Shown: in pieces, positions 16,151-23,372 of the stretch
Numbering within the stretch: position 1 is the stretch's first letter
Layout: every line of letters begins with the position of its first letter
The notes under the pieces: model-generated
Told to the model about the DNA's origin: nothing
Seen by the model: only the letters and a program-made list of their open reading frames with translations
Databases searched by the model: none
Translations under genes and position numbers: made by a program
Assembly: GCA_022865355.1 (NCBI GenBank)
Contig: JALHST010000312.1
Location: forward strand, 1-49,005
DNA: 49,005 nt
Origin: Maribacter sp.
GTDB taxonomy: Bacteria; Bacteroidota; Bacteroidia; Flavobacteriales; Flavobacteriaceae
Direction: 5' to 3'

Positions 16151-17599
16151 TTATTTCTTAACCCAATTATTCGCAAATGTACAATCCTTACTACCCTCGT
16201 TTATGCTTACATAGGTATCCTTAATGTGTTTGTCCATCCACTTTTTAATGGCATTATATTGCTTTTCGGTGAGTGCCAATTGCTGGATCTTTATATAGTC
16301 CTTGGCAAAATCGGCGACATGTTCATCGTACCGATTGGTTACTTTTAAAATCTTATACTTGGGTGCGCCTCCTCGTGGATCCTGCTCCAGTTGCGGATAC
16401 GAAATTTCGTTGTCCTTTAAATTTCGTACTTGGTTATACAGCGCTGGATCCATCTTGGTGAGTTCGAATCTGGAATCAAAATTCACGGGGTTGCGAAGAA
16501 GTCCGCCATCAAACTTGGTCTCCTTTTCATCTGAGAAATTCAGGGCGGCTTCGGCGAAAGTATACTTGCCATCGATAATGTTTTGGCGAATGCTATCCAA
16601 TTCCATCTTAGCCTCGTCGAGCGCTTTTTGTGAAATTTCAGGTTGAATCAAAATATGCCGAAGATCTAGCTCCTGTCCCCGTATCTTTTCGATATAGATG
16701 ATATGATACCCAAATACGGTTTCAAATGGTTCTGAGATTTCGCCTTCCCGCAGACTAAAGGCGACATCTTTAAACGTCTTATCAAAGCCCGTATCCTTGG
16801 TTACACCCTCATATAATCCACCTTTTGGCTTTGAACCGGGATCTTGTGAATACAATATGGCCTTCACACTAAAACTTGCGCCATTATCCTCAATATCAGC
16901 TTTAATGGCATTTAATTTATCGATCACTTTTTGCTTCTCTTCGTCGGTCGCCTTCGGCTCCTTCACGATTTGCGAAATTTCAAGTTCGGCACCAAAAACA
17001 GGACGCTCATTTTCAGGAATCTTATTAAAGAATTGACGCACTTCCTCGGGGGTGATCTGAATATCGGAGACTATCTTTTGCTGCATCTTTTCAGATAACA
17101 TACGAAGTTTAATGATTTTATTGATGTCCTCCCGTAAGCTGATCTCGTCATCCTGTTTATAGAATTTTAGCAGCTTTTCCATAGACCCGATCTGCTCCAA
17201 AAGTCCTTGTATCTGTCGTTCGGTGGTCGCCGACACCTCATCATCGGAAACCAATAGGCTGTCCTGAACCGCTTGGTGGGCATACAATCTATCCTCCATG
17301 AGTTTGCCTAATAGGCTACAGCGGTCGACGCCCTCCATAGCCGCCCCTTGACTGCGAAGATCGATCAATGTTTTATCAATGTCCGATTCCAAGATGACAT
17401 AGTCACCCACCACCGCGGCGATACCGTCAATTTTCATTCTTTTGAAATTTCGGGTAGAATCTTTTTGAATTCCTGAATCAGCGATCAGGTTGGGTAATTC
17501 GGGCTCGATTTGGGTATCGGGCAGGGCTTCTGATTCTTGTGAAAATGCCAAGGCTGAAATACAGCCGATAGTCAAGGAAAAAAGTATTTTATTTATCAT
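16151..17599 (-). CDS. SurA-like periplasmic peptidyl-prolyl isomerase
   Basis: A 482-residue exported parvulin-type chaperone. The start at 17599 gives a clean signal peptide (MINKILFSLTIGCISALAFSQ); the longer frame lacks one. After the signal comes a SurA N-terminal helical domain (about 45-190), then two rotamase domains: one around GGLYEGVTKD to GYHIIYIEKI and a second beginning LDLRHILIQPEIS and containing the FDGGLLRNP loop. SurA-type proteins escort outer-membrane beta-barrels across the periplasm. It overlaps the upstream PPIase gene by 11 bases, so the pair is translationally coupled. Confidence 0.9.
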   Translation of the reverse strand: MINKILFSLTIGCISALAFSQESEALPDTQIEPELPNLIADSGIQKDSTRNFKRMKIDGIAAVVGDYVILESDIDKTLIDLRSQGAAMEGVDRCSLLGKLMEDRLYAHQAVQDSLLVSDDEVSATTERQIQGLLEQIGSMEKLLKFYKQDDEISLREDINKIIKLRMLSEKMQQKIVSDIQITPEEVRQFFNKIPENERPVFGAELEISQIVKEPKATDEEKQKVIDKLNAIKADIEDNGASFSVKAILYSQDPGSKPKGGLYEGVTKDTGFDKTFKDVAFSLREGEISEPFETVFGYHIIYIEKIRGQELDLRHILIQPEISQKALDEAKMELDSIRQNIIDGKYTFAEAALNFSDEKETKFDGGLLRNPVNFDSRFELTKMDPALYNQVRNLKDNEISYPQLEQDPRGGAPKYKILKVTNRYDEHVADFAKDYIKIQQLALTEKQYNAIKKWMDKHIKDTYVSINEGSKDCTFANNWVKK

Positions 17600-18488
17600 T
17601 CGTGTAGACCTCAAACTCTTTATCTTTAATAGCTTCATCAATTATTTCGGTTTCCAATTTTCGAATATATTCCAATTTCCGGCGGCTTAGGAGTACTTGT
17701 CGTATCGTTGGTTCGATAAATGACAAGGGCGCTAAGTCATTCGCCTCTAAAACCCCTGTGATCTTGCCCAAATATACCCCTAATGCATCCTCCAATTCAA
17801 AAAATTGTGAATTTTTTAAGTATCGCTCCTGATTTTCAAGGGTTAAGGGTGGGATCTCCTCCACGACCCTTGAAGCCGTAATCCACAACGAGTCATTAAA
17901 ATTGAGTTTAATAAAATGAACCCCAATCGAATCTAAGTAAGCCACATCGTCCTCTTTAAATGATTTCAATCGTTTAATGACCAGGTCCTTGTCTAAAAAT
18001 TGCTTGGGAAGTTCAACAAAACGAAGCCGAACCAGTTTTTCCTTTAGCTTGAAATTATCCTTTTCCTTTTCATAAAAACTTTTTAATTGTGCTTCGGTGA
18101 TGACGGTATCACTACCTTGTTGTACCAAGGCCTCCTTATAGGCCCTCGTATAAAGATCGCTGCGATAGTCTGCTACCAAGGCATCAAATTCAGCCAATTT
18201 GTCTTCTGGAAGATTTATTATTGCCTTGGAAAGCAAAAGCTGTTTGGATGCCCAATTATTTATATAATTGGTCACAAAGGAGATGCTATCCTCCTTCGGA
18301 ATACCCTCCTTTAATAAGTGGGTAATGTCCTCTTGATATAAATAGCGTTCCCCAACCCTCGCAATGGGGGTTTTATGGGTTTCTTCCTTTCGCAATAAAT
18401 CACAGGAAGTAAAAAGCATGAGTGCAAGTATACTGGCTAACACTAAAGGCTTGAAAACGTTTCTTATATTTACTAAATATAAAAGCAT
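17589..18488 (-). CDS. Parvulin-like peptidyl-prolyl isomerase lipoprotein
   Basis: A 299-residue lipoprotein: hydrophobic stretch followed by an LFTSC lipobox with Cys29, then a long helical region (YLYQEDITHLL, INNWASKQLLL) and a weak parvulin-like C-terminal part. Related proteins in this group sit beside SurA-type PPIases, and the role is probably envelope protein folding. Start choice is uncertain: the ATG at 18488 is only 4 bases after a perfect -7 box, so either the message is leaderless or translation begins at an internal GTG (codon 16). That shorter form would still include the hydrophobic core and lipobox. First gene of the PPIase-MoxR run. Confidence 0.8.
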   Translation of the reverse strand: MLLYLVNIRNVFKPLVLASILALMLFTSCDLLRKEETHKTPIARVGERYLYQEDITHLLKEGIPKEDSISFVTNYINNWASKQLLLSKAIINLPEDKLAEFDALVADYRSDLYTRAYKEALVQQGSDTVITEAQLKSFYEKEKDNFKLKEKLVRLRFVELPKQFLDKDLVIKRLKSFKEDDVAYLDSIGVHFIKLNFNDSLWITASRVVEEIPPLTLENQERYLKNSQFFELEDALGVYLGKITGVLEANDLAPLSFIEPTIRQVLLSRRKLEYIRKLETEIIDEAIKDKEFEVYTNDK

Positions 18489-18492
18489 CCGG

Positions 18493-18522
18493 CAAAAATA
18501 GGAATAACATTATGTTGGGCAA
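18493..18522 (-). promoter_or_regulatory. Consensus promoter of the PPIase operon
   Basis: On the minus strand TTG (18522-18520), a 19-base spacer, then TATTTTTG (18500-18493) match the Bacteroidetes -33/-7 consensus exactly. The -7 box ends 4 bases before the annotated ATG, so the transcription start should fall at or next to the start codon. Confidence 0.7.
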
Positions 18523-18694
18523 GCGATAAAGTCTTTCATTAACACTTTTTTAGCCACCACGATCAGAATTTATTAAATTTATGAAGTGAACCCAAAAACT
18601 GATCCGGCATGGGCCAAGAGGAATTAAGTTTTCTGGTATTTTCACCAAGAAAGGTGGTGGATTAAAAAGGTTGATAAACAAAGAACGCCAATAA

Positions 18695-19156
18695 ATGAAA
18701 TACACTACACAGAGTACCGTCAATTTGGCGCGGGATGAATTCATTAAAAAATTGGACGATACCGAAAATATGAAACATTGGCAACCTGGTTTAGTCGGTT
18801 ATTCCATCTTATCGGGCAAAACTATTGCAGCAGGCGCCCGAATAAAATTGCGTTACAAACTTGGCAAACGTACTATGGTGCTGGTCGAGACCATCATCAA
18901 AAGAAACTTGCCTTTCGAATTTCATGCCTCCGACGAAACCAAAGGGGTTCACGATATACAAAAGAACTACTTCAAGGATATTGACGGGAGCACTACCGAA
19001 TGGATCTCTGAATACGAATTCCAGGTTTCGGGATTTAAGATGAAGGCCATCGCCTTGCAGATGCCCAGTGCCTTCAAAAAGCAATCGTTAAAATACGTCC
19101 AGAATTACAAGGCCTTTGCAGAGAAGGGAATGTCGGTTGCCAAGCAACCAAAATAA
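18695..19156 (+). CDS. SRPBCC-fold (START-like) protein
   Basis: A 153-residue cytoplasmic protein without signal or membrane segments. The pattern of an N-terminal strand, a short helix (RDEFIKKLDD), a W-containing turn (MKHWQPGLVGYSILSG), repeated strands and a long C-terminal helix (FKKQSLKYVQNYKAFAEKG) fits the SRPBCC/polyketide-cyclase-like fold, which binds hydrophobic ligands. The ligand is unknown. It is followed after 19 bases by a small conserved protein and then a serine hydrolase, probably one transcript. Confidence 0.75.
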   Translation: MKYTTQSTVNLARDEFIKKLDDTENMKHWQPGLVGYSILSGKTIAAGARIKLRYKLGKRTMVLVETIIKRNLPFEFHASDETKGVHDIQKNYFKDIDGSTTEWISEYEFQVSGFKMKAIALQMPSAFKKQSLKYVQNYKAFAEKGMSVAKQPK

Positions 19157-19175
19157 TTTAACGGTGGCCTACCAA

Positions 19176-19424
19176 ATGGAACGAAACATTAAACTATTAT
19201 GGGATTTTCGAGGACCTGCAGCTGCCAAAACCGCGGCCCATCATGAAATACATTTGAGGGACTTTATTGCGAGCCAAAAGCTGGACCTACCTATTACGGG
19301 ACATAGTTCACTGAGCGAGATGCATGCTATAGCGTTTATGGTCGTTCCTGAAGGTAGTATGCGTTCGATCCGTGATGCGTTAAGACCCCACAGGGCAGAA
19401 ATTTATAATAATCCTTCACAATGA
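19176..19424 (+). CDS. Small conserved protein of unknown function
   Basis: An 82-residue soluble protein starting at the ATG at 19176 (MERNIKLLWDFRGPAAAKTA); a longer frame extends upstream but overlaps the SRPBCC gene. It has a His-rich segment (AHHEIHLRDFI), a central helix and a C-terminal MRSIRDALRPHRAEIY stretch. No signal peptide or known domain is recognised. Its stop overlaps the start of the serine hydrolase gene by 4 bases, a sign of translational coupling. Confidence 0.7.
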   Translation: MERNIKLLWDFRGPAAAKTAAHHEIHLRDFIASQKLDLPITGHSSLSEMHAIAFMVVPEGSMRSIRDALRPHRAEIYNNPSQ

Positions 19425-20629
19425 AACATGGAAGCACAAAAGGTAGTATTCGAACTCCGCACGGTCTAAATATATTGAAACTGCATTCAACGCGTTTGGT
19501 GAAAGTTTTTATGGCCTTCGCGACATTGTTGGTATTTGGGGCTTGTTCCGGCATTCCCGAAGCGACCGATCCCCTTGCCATGGTGCTGGCTTCCGGGAAT
19601 CCTAAAATAAAAAGGGTCATGGATAGCCTTGATCAATTTGAAGTACAGATTCGATTTACCCAAATTGACCGAACGAATGATTCGATCAAGTTTAAGGATT
19701 ATGATTTTCAAGTAGATGCCCATAAATATTTCTATCCCGCCAGTACGGTCAAATTTCCGATTGCGGTACTGGCCTTGGAAAAATTAAATGAAATGGAGGG
19801 TGTTGACCGGGATTTTCGCTTTTATGTGGAAGGGGATTCGATTGAAACAACGTTTGCACAGGACATATCCAAGATTTTTGTGGTTAGCGATAACGAGGCG
19901 AATAACCGGCTCTTGGAATTTTTAGGCCAGGATGACATCAACAATCGCCTAAAATCGAAAGGCATAGGCAACGTACGTATCTCACACCGTCTCGGTGTGC
20001 ATTCAGATGCGGTGGCCACCCAGCCTTTGATCCTCTATTTGAACGATAGTACTACGACCACTTTAGACGGTACCATAAATACCCCCCCAAAACATTTGGA
20101 CCTTATCGGGATTAAGAAAGGTATCGGATTTTTTGATGAAGATTCAATTGTTCACGAGCCTTTTGACTTCAGCCTGAAGAACTACTACCCCATAGATGCG
20201 CAGCATGCCGTTCTCAAACGCATTATCTTTCCGGAAGTATTCTCCGAGAATGAACAATTTCATTTGAGTGATGATCAGCGGAAATTTCTCCTGACGGCTA
20301 TGCATACTCTTCCAAGGAATGACGGGTACGACCCAGAAGAGTATTATGACGGGTATTGTAAATTCTTTATGTATGGTGATACCCGGGAGCGAATACCGAA
20401 TAATATGGAAATTTATAACAAAGTAGGATGGGCCTATGGTACCTTGACAGATTGCGCGTATATCCTTGACACGAAGAATCACGTGGAATTTATGTTGACG
20501 ACAACGATTTTGGTCAATAAAAATGGCATTTTTAATGACGATACGTATGAATTTGATACCATAGGCCTGCCCTTTTTAGCCGAATTGGGAAGACAGCTTT
20601 ATTCCTATGAGCTACATCGAAAAAAATAA
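19421..20629 (+). CDS. Serine hydrolase, beta-lactamase/transpeptidase-like lipoprotein
   Basis: A 402-residue protein with a likely lipoprotein signal (hydrophobic core ending FGAC, Cys42) and a penicillin-recognising fold. The three motifs are S108-T-V-K111 (SxxK, catalytic Ser108), S156-D-N158 as in class A beta-lactamases, and K334-V-G336 in place of KTG. The spacing is that of class A enzymes, but the overall length is greater and an omega-loop Glu cannot be assigned with confidence. It could be an esterase, a peptidase or a divergent beta-lactamase. The start at 19421 is chosen for its 4-base overlap with the preceding gene; an internal Met31 would leave a minimal signal. Confidence 0.8.
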   Translation: MKHGSTKGSIRTPHGLNILKLHSTRLVKVFMAFATLLVFGACSGIPEATDPLAMVLASGNPKIKRVMDSLDQFEVQIRFTQIDRTNDSIKFKDYDFQVDAHKYFYPASTVKFPIAVLALEKLNEMEGVDRDFRFYVEGDSIETTFAQDISKIFVVSDNEANNRLLEFLGQDDINNRLKSKGIGNVRISHRLGVHSDAVATQPLILYLNDSTTTTLDGTINTPPKHLDLIGIKKGIGFFDEDSIVHEPFDFSLKNYYPIDAQHAVLKRIIFPEVFSENEQFHLSDDQRKFLLTAMHTLPRNDGYDPEEYYDGYCKFFMYGDTRERIPNNMEIYNKVGWAYGTLTDCAYILDTKNHVEFMLTTTILVNKNGIFNDDTYEFDTIGLPFLAELGRQLYSYELHRKK

Positions 20630-20640
20630 GACCTTGCCAC

Positions 20641-20820
20641 CGTTGCGCTTTGATTCATTCGGGGAGAGTATTACAGGCCAATGGCAGGGGTTTTATTGAA
20701 TTCACATTGGCAGAAACCTATAAAGTATCCTTGAACCTAGACGAGCGAGATAGTGCCGTATTGGCGAGCTTGCGACAATACGAAATCCCCACCGATGAGG
20801 ATAGAAATGAAAATTTATAA
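20641..20820 (+). pseudogene. Possible gene remnant between the hydrolase and rluF
   Basis: The 383-base gap 20630-21012 contains a readable frame without a start codon that ends at TAA 20818-20820. From about 20680 it encodes NGRGFIEFTLAETYKVSLNL followed by a charged tail, with protein-like composition and codon use similar to its neighbours. No family is recognised. It may be the C-terminal remnant of a lost gene; chance coding potential is not excluded. An inverted repeat (CGTATTG at 20757-20763 with CAATACG at 20776-20782) lies inside it. Confidence 0.3.
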
Positions 20821-20932
20821 TGGCTGCAGTAATGGGTGGACTTTCTGATTAGCAAATTTAAAGGCCTATTTAACATATGGTATTCATATCTATGAGACCG
20901 ATATTGACATAACTCAGGTTCCTCAAGCCAGA

Positions 20933-20950
20933 CCTATTTTTGTAAATAGG
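20933..20950 (+). promoter_or_regulatory. Inverted repeat containing a -7-like box upstream of rluF
   Basis: CCTATTT and AAATAGG form a perfect 7-base inverted repeat around TTGT. The TATTTTTG at 20935-20942 within it matches TANNTTTG. The nearest TTG upstream gives a 28-base spacer, so promoter function is uncertain; protein binding to the repeat is possible. Confidence 0.35.
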
Positions 20951-20980
20951 TGAAGCCGCGGCATCCAATATTCAAATGCG

Positions 20981-20988
20981 TAATTTTG
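20981..20988 (+). promoter_or_regulatory. Possible -7 box of rluF
   Basis: TAATTTTG matches TANNTTTG and ends 24 bases before the rluF ATG, a usual leader length. No TTG is present 17-23 bases upstream. Confidence 0.4.
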
Positions 20989-21012
20989 CCTTAACCTGTT
21001 AATTAAGATTCT

Positions 21013-21747
21013 ATGGATAGCACTAAACGAACACGCATAAACAAATACCTCAGCGAAGTGGGTTTTTGCTCACGCCGTGCCGCCGATCTGCTAATCGAAC
21101 AGGGACGTGTAACAATAAATGGAAAAGTTGCGGAAATGGGCACAAAAATAACAGATGGTGACGAAGTGCGTGTGAATGGCAACTTGGTGACCGACCCCAA
21201 GGAAAAACCAGTATATTTGGCATTCAACAAACCCGTGGGCATTGTCTGTACTACCGATACCGGTGTCGAAAAGGATAATATCATCGATTTTATCAATTAT
21301 CCCAGACGCATCTTTCCAATTGGTCGTTTGGACAAACTTAGCGAGGGCCTGATTTTTTTGACCAACGATGGGGATATCGTTAACAAAATACTTCGTGCCA
21401 GAAACCATCACGAGAAAGAATATATCGTGACCGTTGATAAACCACTTACGCCGACTTTTTTGGAACAAATGCGCAATGGGGTGCCCATTTTAGACACCAT
21501 AACCCGAAAATGTGAGGTGACCGAACTCGGTAAATATCAATTTAGGATCGTTTTGACTCAAGGCCTTAACCGACAGATACGTCGTATGTGCGAACAATTG
21601 GATTATAGGGTAAAAAAATTGAAACGTATTCGCATTATGAATGTGAAATTAGATATACCCGTTGGTTCATGGCGAGATTTAACCGAATCCGAGTTATCGG
21701 AAATACAAAGATTGGTCGCCGATTCTTCAAAGACCCACGACGAATAA
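21013..21747 (+). CDS. rluF: 23S rRNA pseudouridine synthase RluF-type
   Basis: A 244-residue RsuA/RluB-family pseudouridine synthase. An S4 RNA-binding domain occupies residues 7-60 ([21 protein letters not shown]). The catalytic motif is [10 protein letters not shown] with Asp107, and [28 protein letters not shown] and [11 protein letters not shown] closely follow E. coli RluF, which modifies U2604 of 23S rRNA. It lacks the long basic tail of the E. coli protein. It stands alone between the hydrolase region and the surface-protein gene. Confidence 0.9.
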   Translation: MDSTKRTRINKYLSEVGFCSRRAADLLIEQGRVTINGKVAEMGTKITDGDEVRVNGNLVTDPKEKPVYLAFNKPVGIVCTTDTGVEKDNIIDFINYPRRIFPIGRLDKLSEGLIFLTNDGDIVNKILRARNHHEKEYIVTVDKPLTPTFLEQMRNGVPILDTITRKCEVTELGKYQFRIVLTQGLNRQIRRMCEQLDYRVKKLKRIRIMNVKLDIPVGSWRDLTESELSEIQRLVADSSKTHDE

Positions 21748-21966
21748 GCAAATACTTTCTGCGATTATTAAGTCTTGTCACAGTGAATTGAAATCAGAGA
21801 TACAGGAATCGATATTATGTTACGGTGGATCAACTTTCAAAAGGTCGACTTCAGGGTGATCGCCCGCCATATGTTAAGCTTTATTTAACAGCATATATTA
21901 TTAAATATTAGTAACTTAGGAAGACTGATACAAATGCTTTGAAAAATAAAATTATACCTTAAAACA

Positions 21967-23283
21967 ATGAAAACAATTTTACGATTACCTAAAAAAACCT
22001 GGGTAATGTCCTGTACTATCCTATTTTTCCTTGGGGTAACGGGAATTCAAAGGGCTGAGGCCTTCCAGGAGAATGGGAAGGACTATAACGAGTATAAGGG
22101 CGAGGTGGTCGATGCAGATTCAAACAAACCACTTGTCTTTGCCAATTTGGCCCTCGAGGGCACCAACATAAGCACCATAAGCAATACAGAGGGTGAATTT
22201 GCATTAAAAGTACCTAAGAATATTGTTGACGGCAACATTGAGATTTCTTTTTTGGGCTATAAAACCAAGAATATTCCCTTGGCACAATTCAAGAATGGGA
22301 ACAATCGCATACTTATGGAAGTTTCGGTCGTCGAACTCTCGGAGGTAAATATCGAAGTCCCTAAAAATGCAGCCAATCTGGTCAAGGAAACCTTGAAGAA
22401 AAAAGGGGAGAACTATTTTGATGACCCGACTGTAATGACCGCTTTTTATAGGGAAACCATCAAGAAAAGAAAAAAGAACGTCTCCTTGTCCGAGGCCGTG
22501 GTCAATATCTACAAAGCCCCGTATACCTCCTTAAAAAGGGATGCGGTAGAACTGTTCAAGGCTCGTAAAAGCACAGACTATAGTAAATTGGACACCATTG
22601 CCTTAAAACTGCAAGGAGGACCTTTTAATGCCTTGTTCGTTGATATTATGAAATATCCCGAATACATTTTCACCTATGACAACATTGACGACTATAAATT
22701 CAGTTTTGATCGTTCTACTCGAATAAACGATCAATTGATCTACGTCATAAATTTTGAACAGAGGCCAGAACTGGTGCAACCATTATATAAAGGCAAACTC
22801 TACATCGATGCGCAAAAAAAGATACTTACAAGCGCCATATATTCACTGAATATCACCGATCGTGAAGCGGCATCCAGGATGTTCGTCCGCAGAAAACCGA
22901 GCAATGCCCACGTTTGGCCAACTGAGGTTGCCTATCGCGTAGATTATCGTGAAAAAAACGGAAAATGGTATTATGGGTATAGCAATGTACTGCTTGAATT
23001 TAAGGTCAATTGGGATCGAAAACTTTTTAATTCGGTCTATAGTATGACATGCGAAATGGCCGTAACCGATTGGGAAAAGAATATTTCAAGTGAACTGCCG
23101 AAAGGAAAGAATAGAATGAAGTCGACCATAATTTTGAGCGACGAGGCCTTGGGGTTCGCAGATCCCGATTTTTGGGGAGCGTATAACATCATAGAACCGG
23201 AGAAGTCTATTGAATCGGCCATCAAAAAAATTCAAAAGCAATTAAAACGAAGCAGGGACAAGAATGGTACCTCTGTACCATAA
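21967..23283 (+). CDS. CarboxypepD_reg-like domain surface/secreted protein
   Basis: A 438-residue exported protein with an N-terminal signal (hydrophobic residues about 13-28, ending AEAFQ). Residues 43-115 form a carboxypeptidase regulatory-like (CarboxypepD_reg-like) beta-sandwich (YKGEVVDADSNKPLVFANLA, ISNTEGEFALKVP, FLGYKTKNIPL), as found in front of TonB receptors and other outer-membrane proteins. The remaining part (FDDPTVMTAFYRETIKKRKK and beyond) is strand-rich and fits the flavobacterial family of such proteins. No plug or TonB barrel is present. Function is unknown. A bidirectional terminator follows at once. Confidence 0.8.
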   Translation: MKTILRLPKKTWVMSCTILFFLGVTGIQRAEAFQENGKDYNEYKGEVVDADSNKPLVFANLALEGTNISTISNTEGEFALKVPKNIVDGNIEISFLGYKTKNIPLAQFKNGNNRILMEVSVVELSEVNIEVPKNAANLVKETLKKKGENYFDDPTVMTAFYRETIKKRKKNVSLSEAVVNIYKAPYTSLKRDAVELFKARKSTDYSKLDTIALKLQGGPFNALFVDIMKYPEYIFTYDNIDDYKFSFDRSTRINDQLIYVINFEQRPELVQPLYKGKLYIDAQKKILTSAIYSLNITDREAASRMFVRRKPSNAHVWPTEVAYRVDYREKNGKWYYGYSNVLLEFKVNWDRKLFNSVYSMTCEMAVTDWEKNISSELPKGKNRMKSTIILSDEALGFADPDFWGAYNIIEPEKSIESAIKKIQKQLKRSRDKNGTSVP

Positions 23284-23298
23284 ATACCATAGATAGTG

Positions 23299-23330
23299 AA
23301 AAAAAAGCGCCTTAAAAGGCGCTTTTTTTT
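23299..23330. terminator. Bidirectional rho-independent terminator
   Basis: A long perfect hairpin, AAAAAAAAGCGCCTT (23299-23313) with AAGGCGCTTTTTTTT (23316-23330) and a 2-base loop, has T-runs on both strands. It lies between the convergent surface-protein gene and recQ and would serve both. Confidence 0.9.
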
Positions 23331-23372
23331 GAAATTGACTTGTGAATTGTTGGCCCAAAACGGCAGTCGGCA

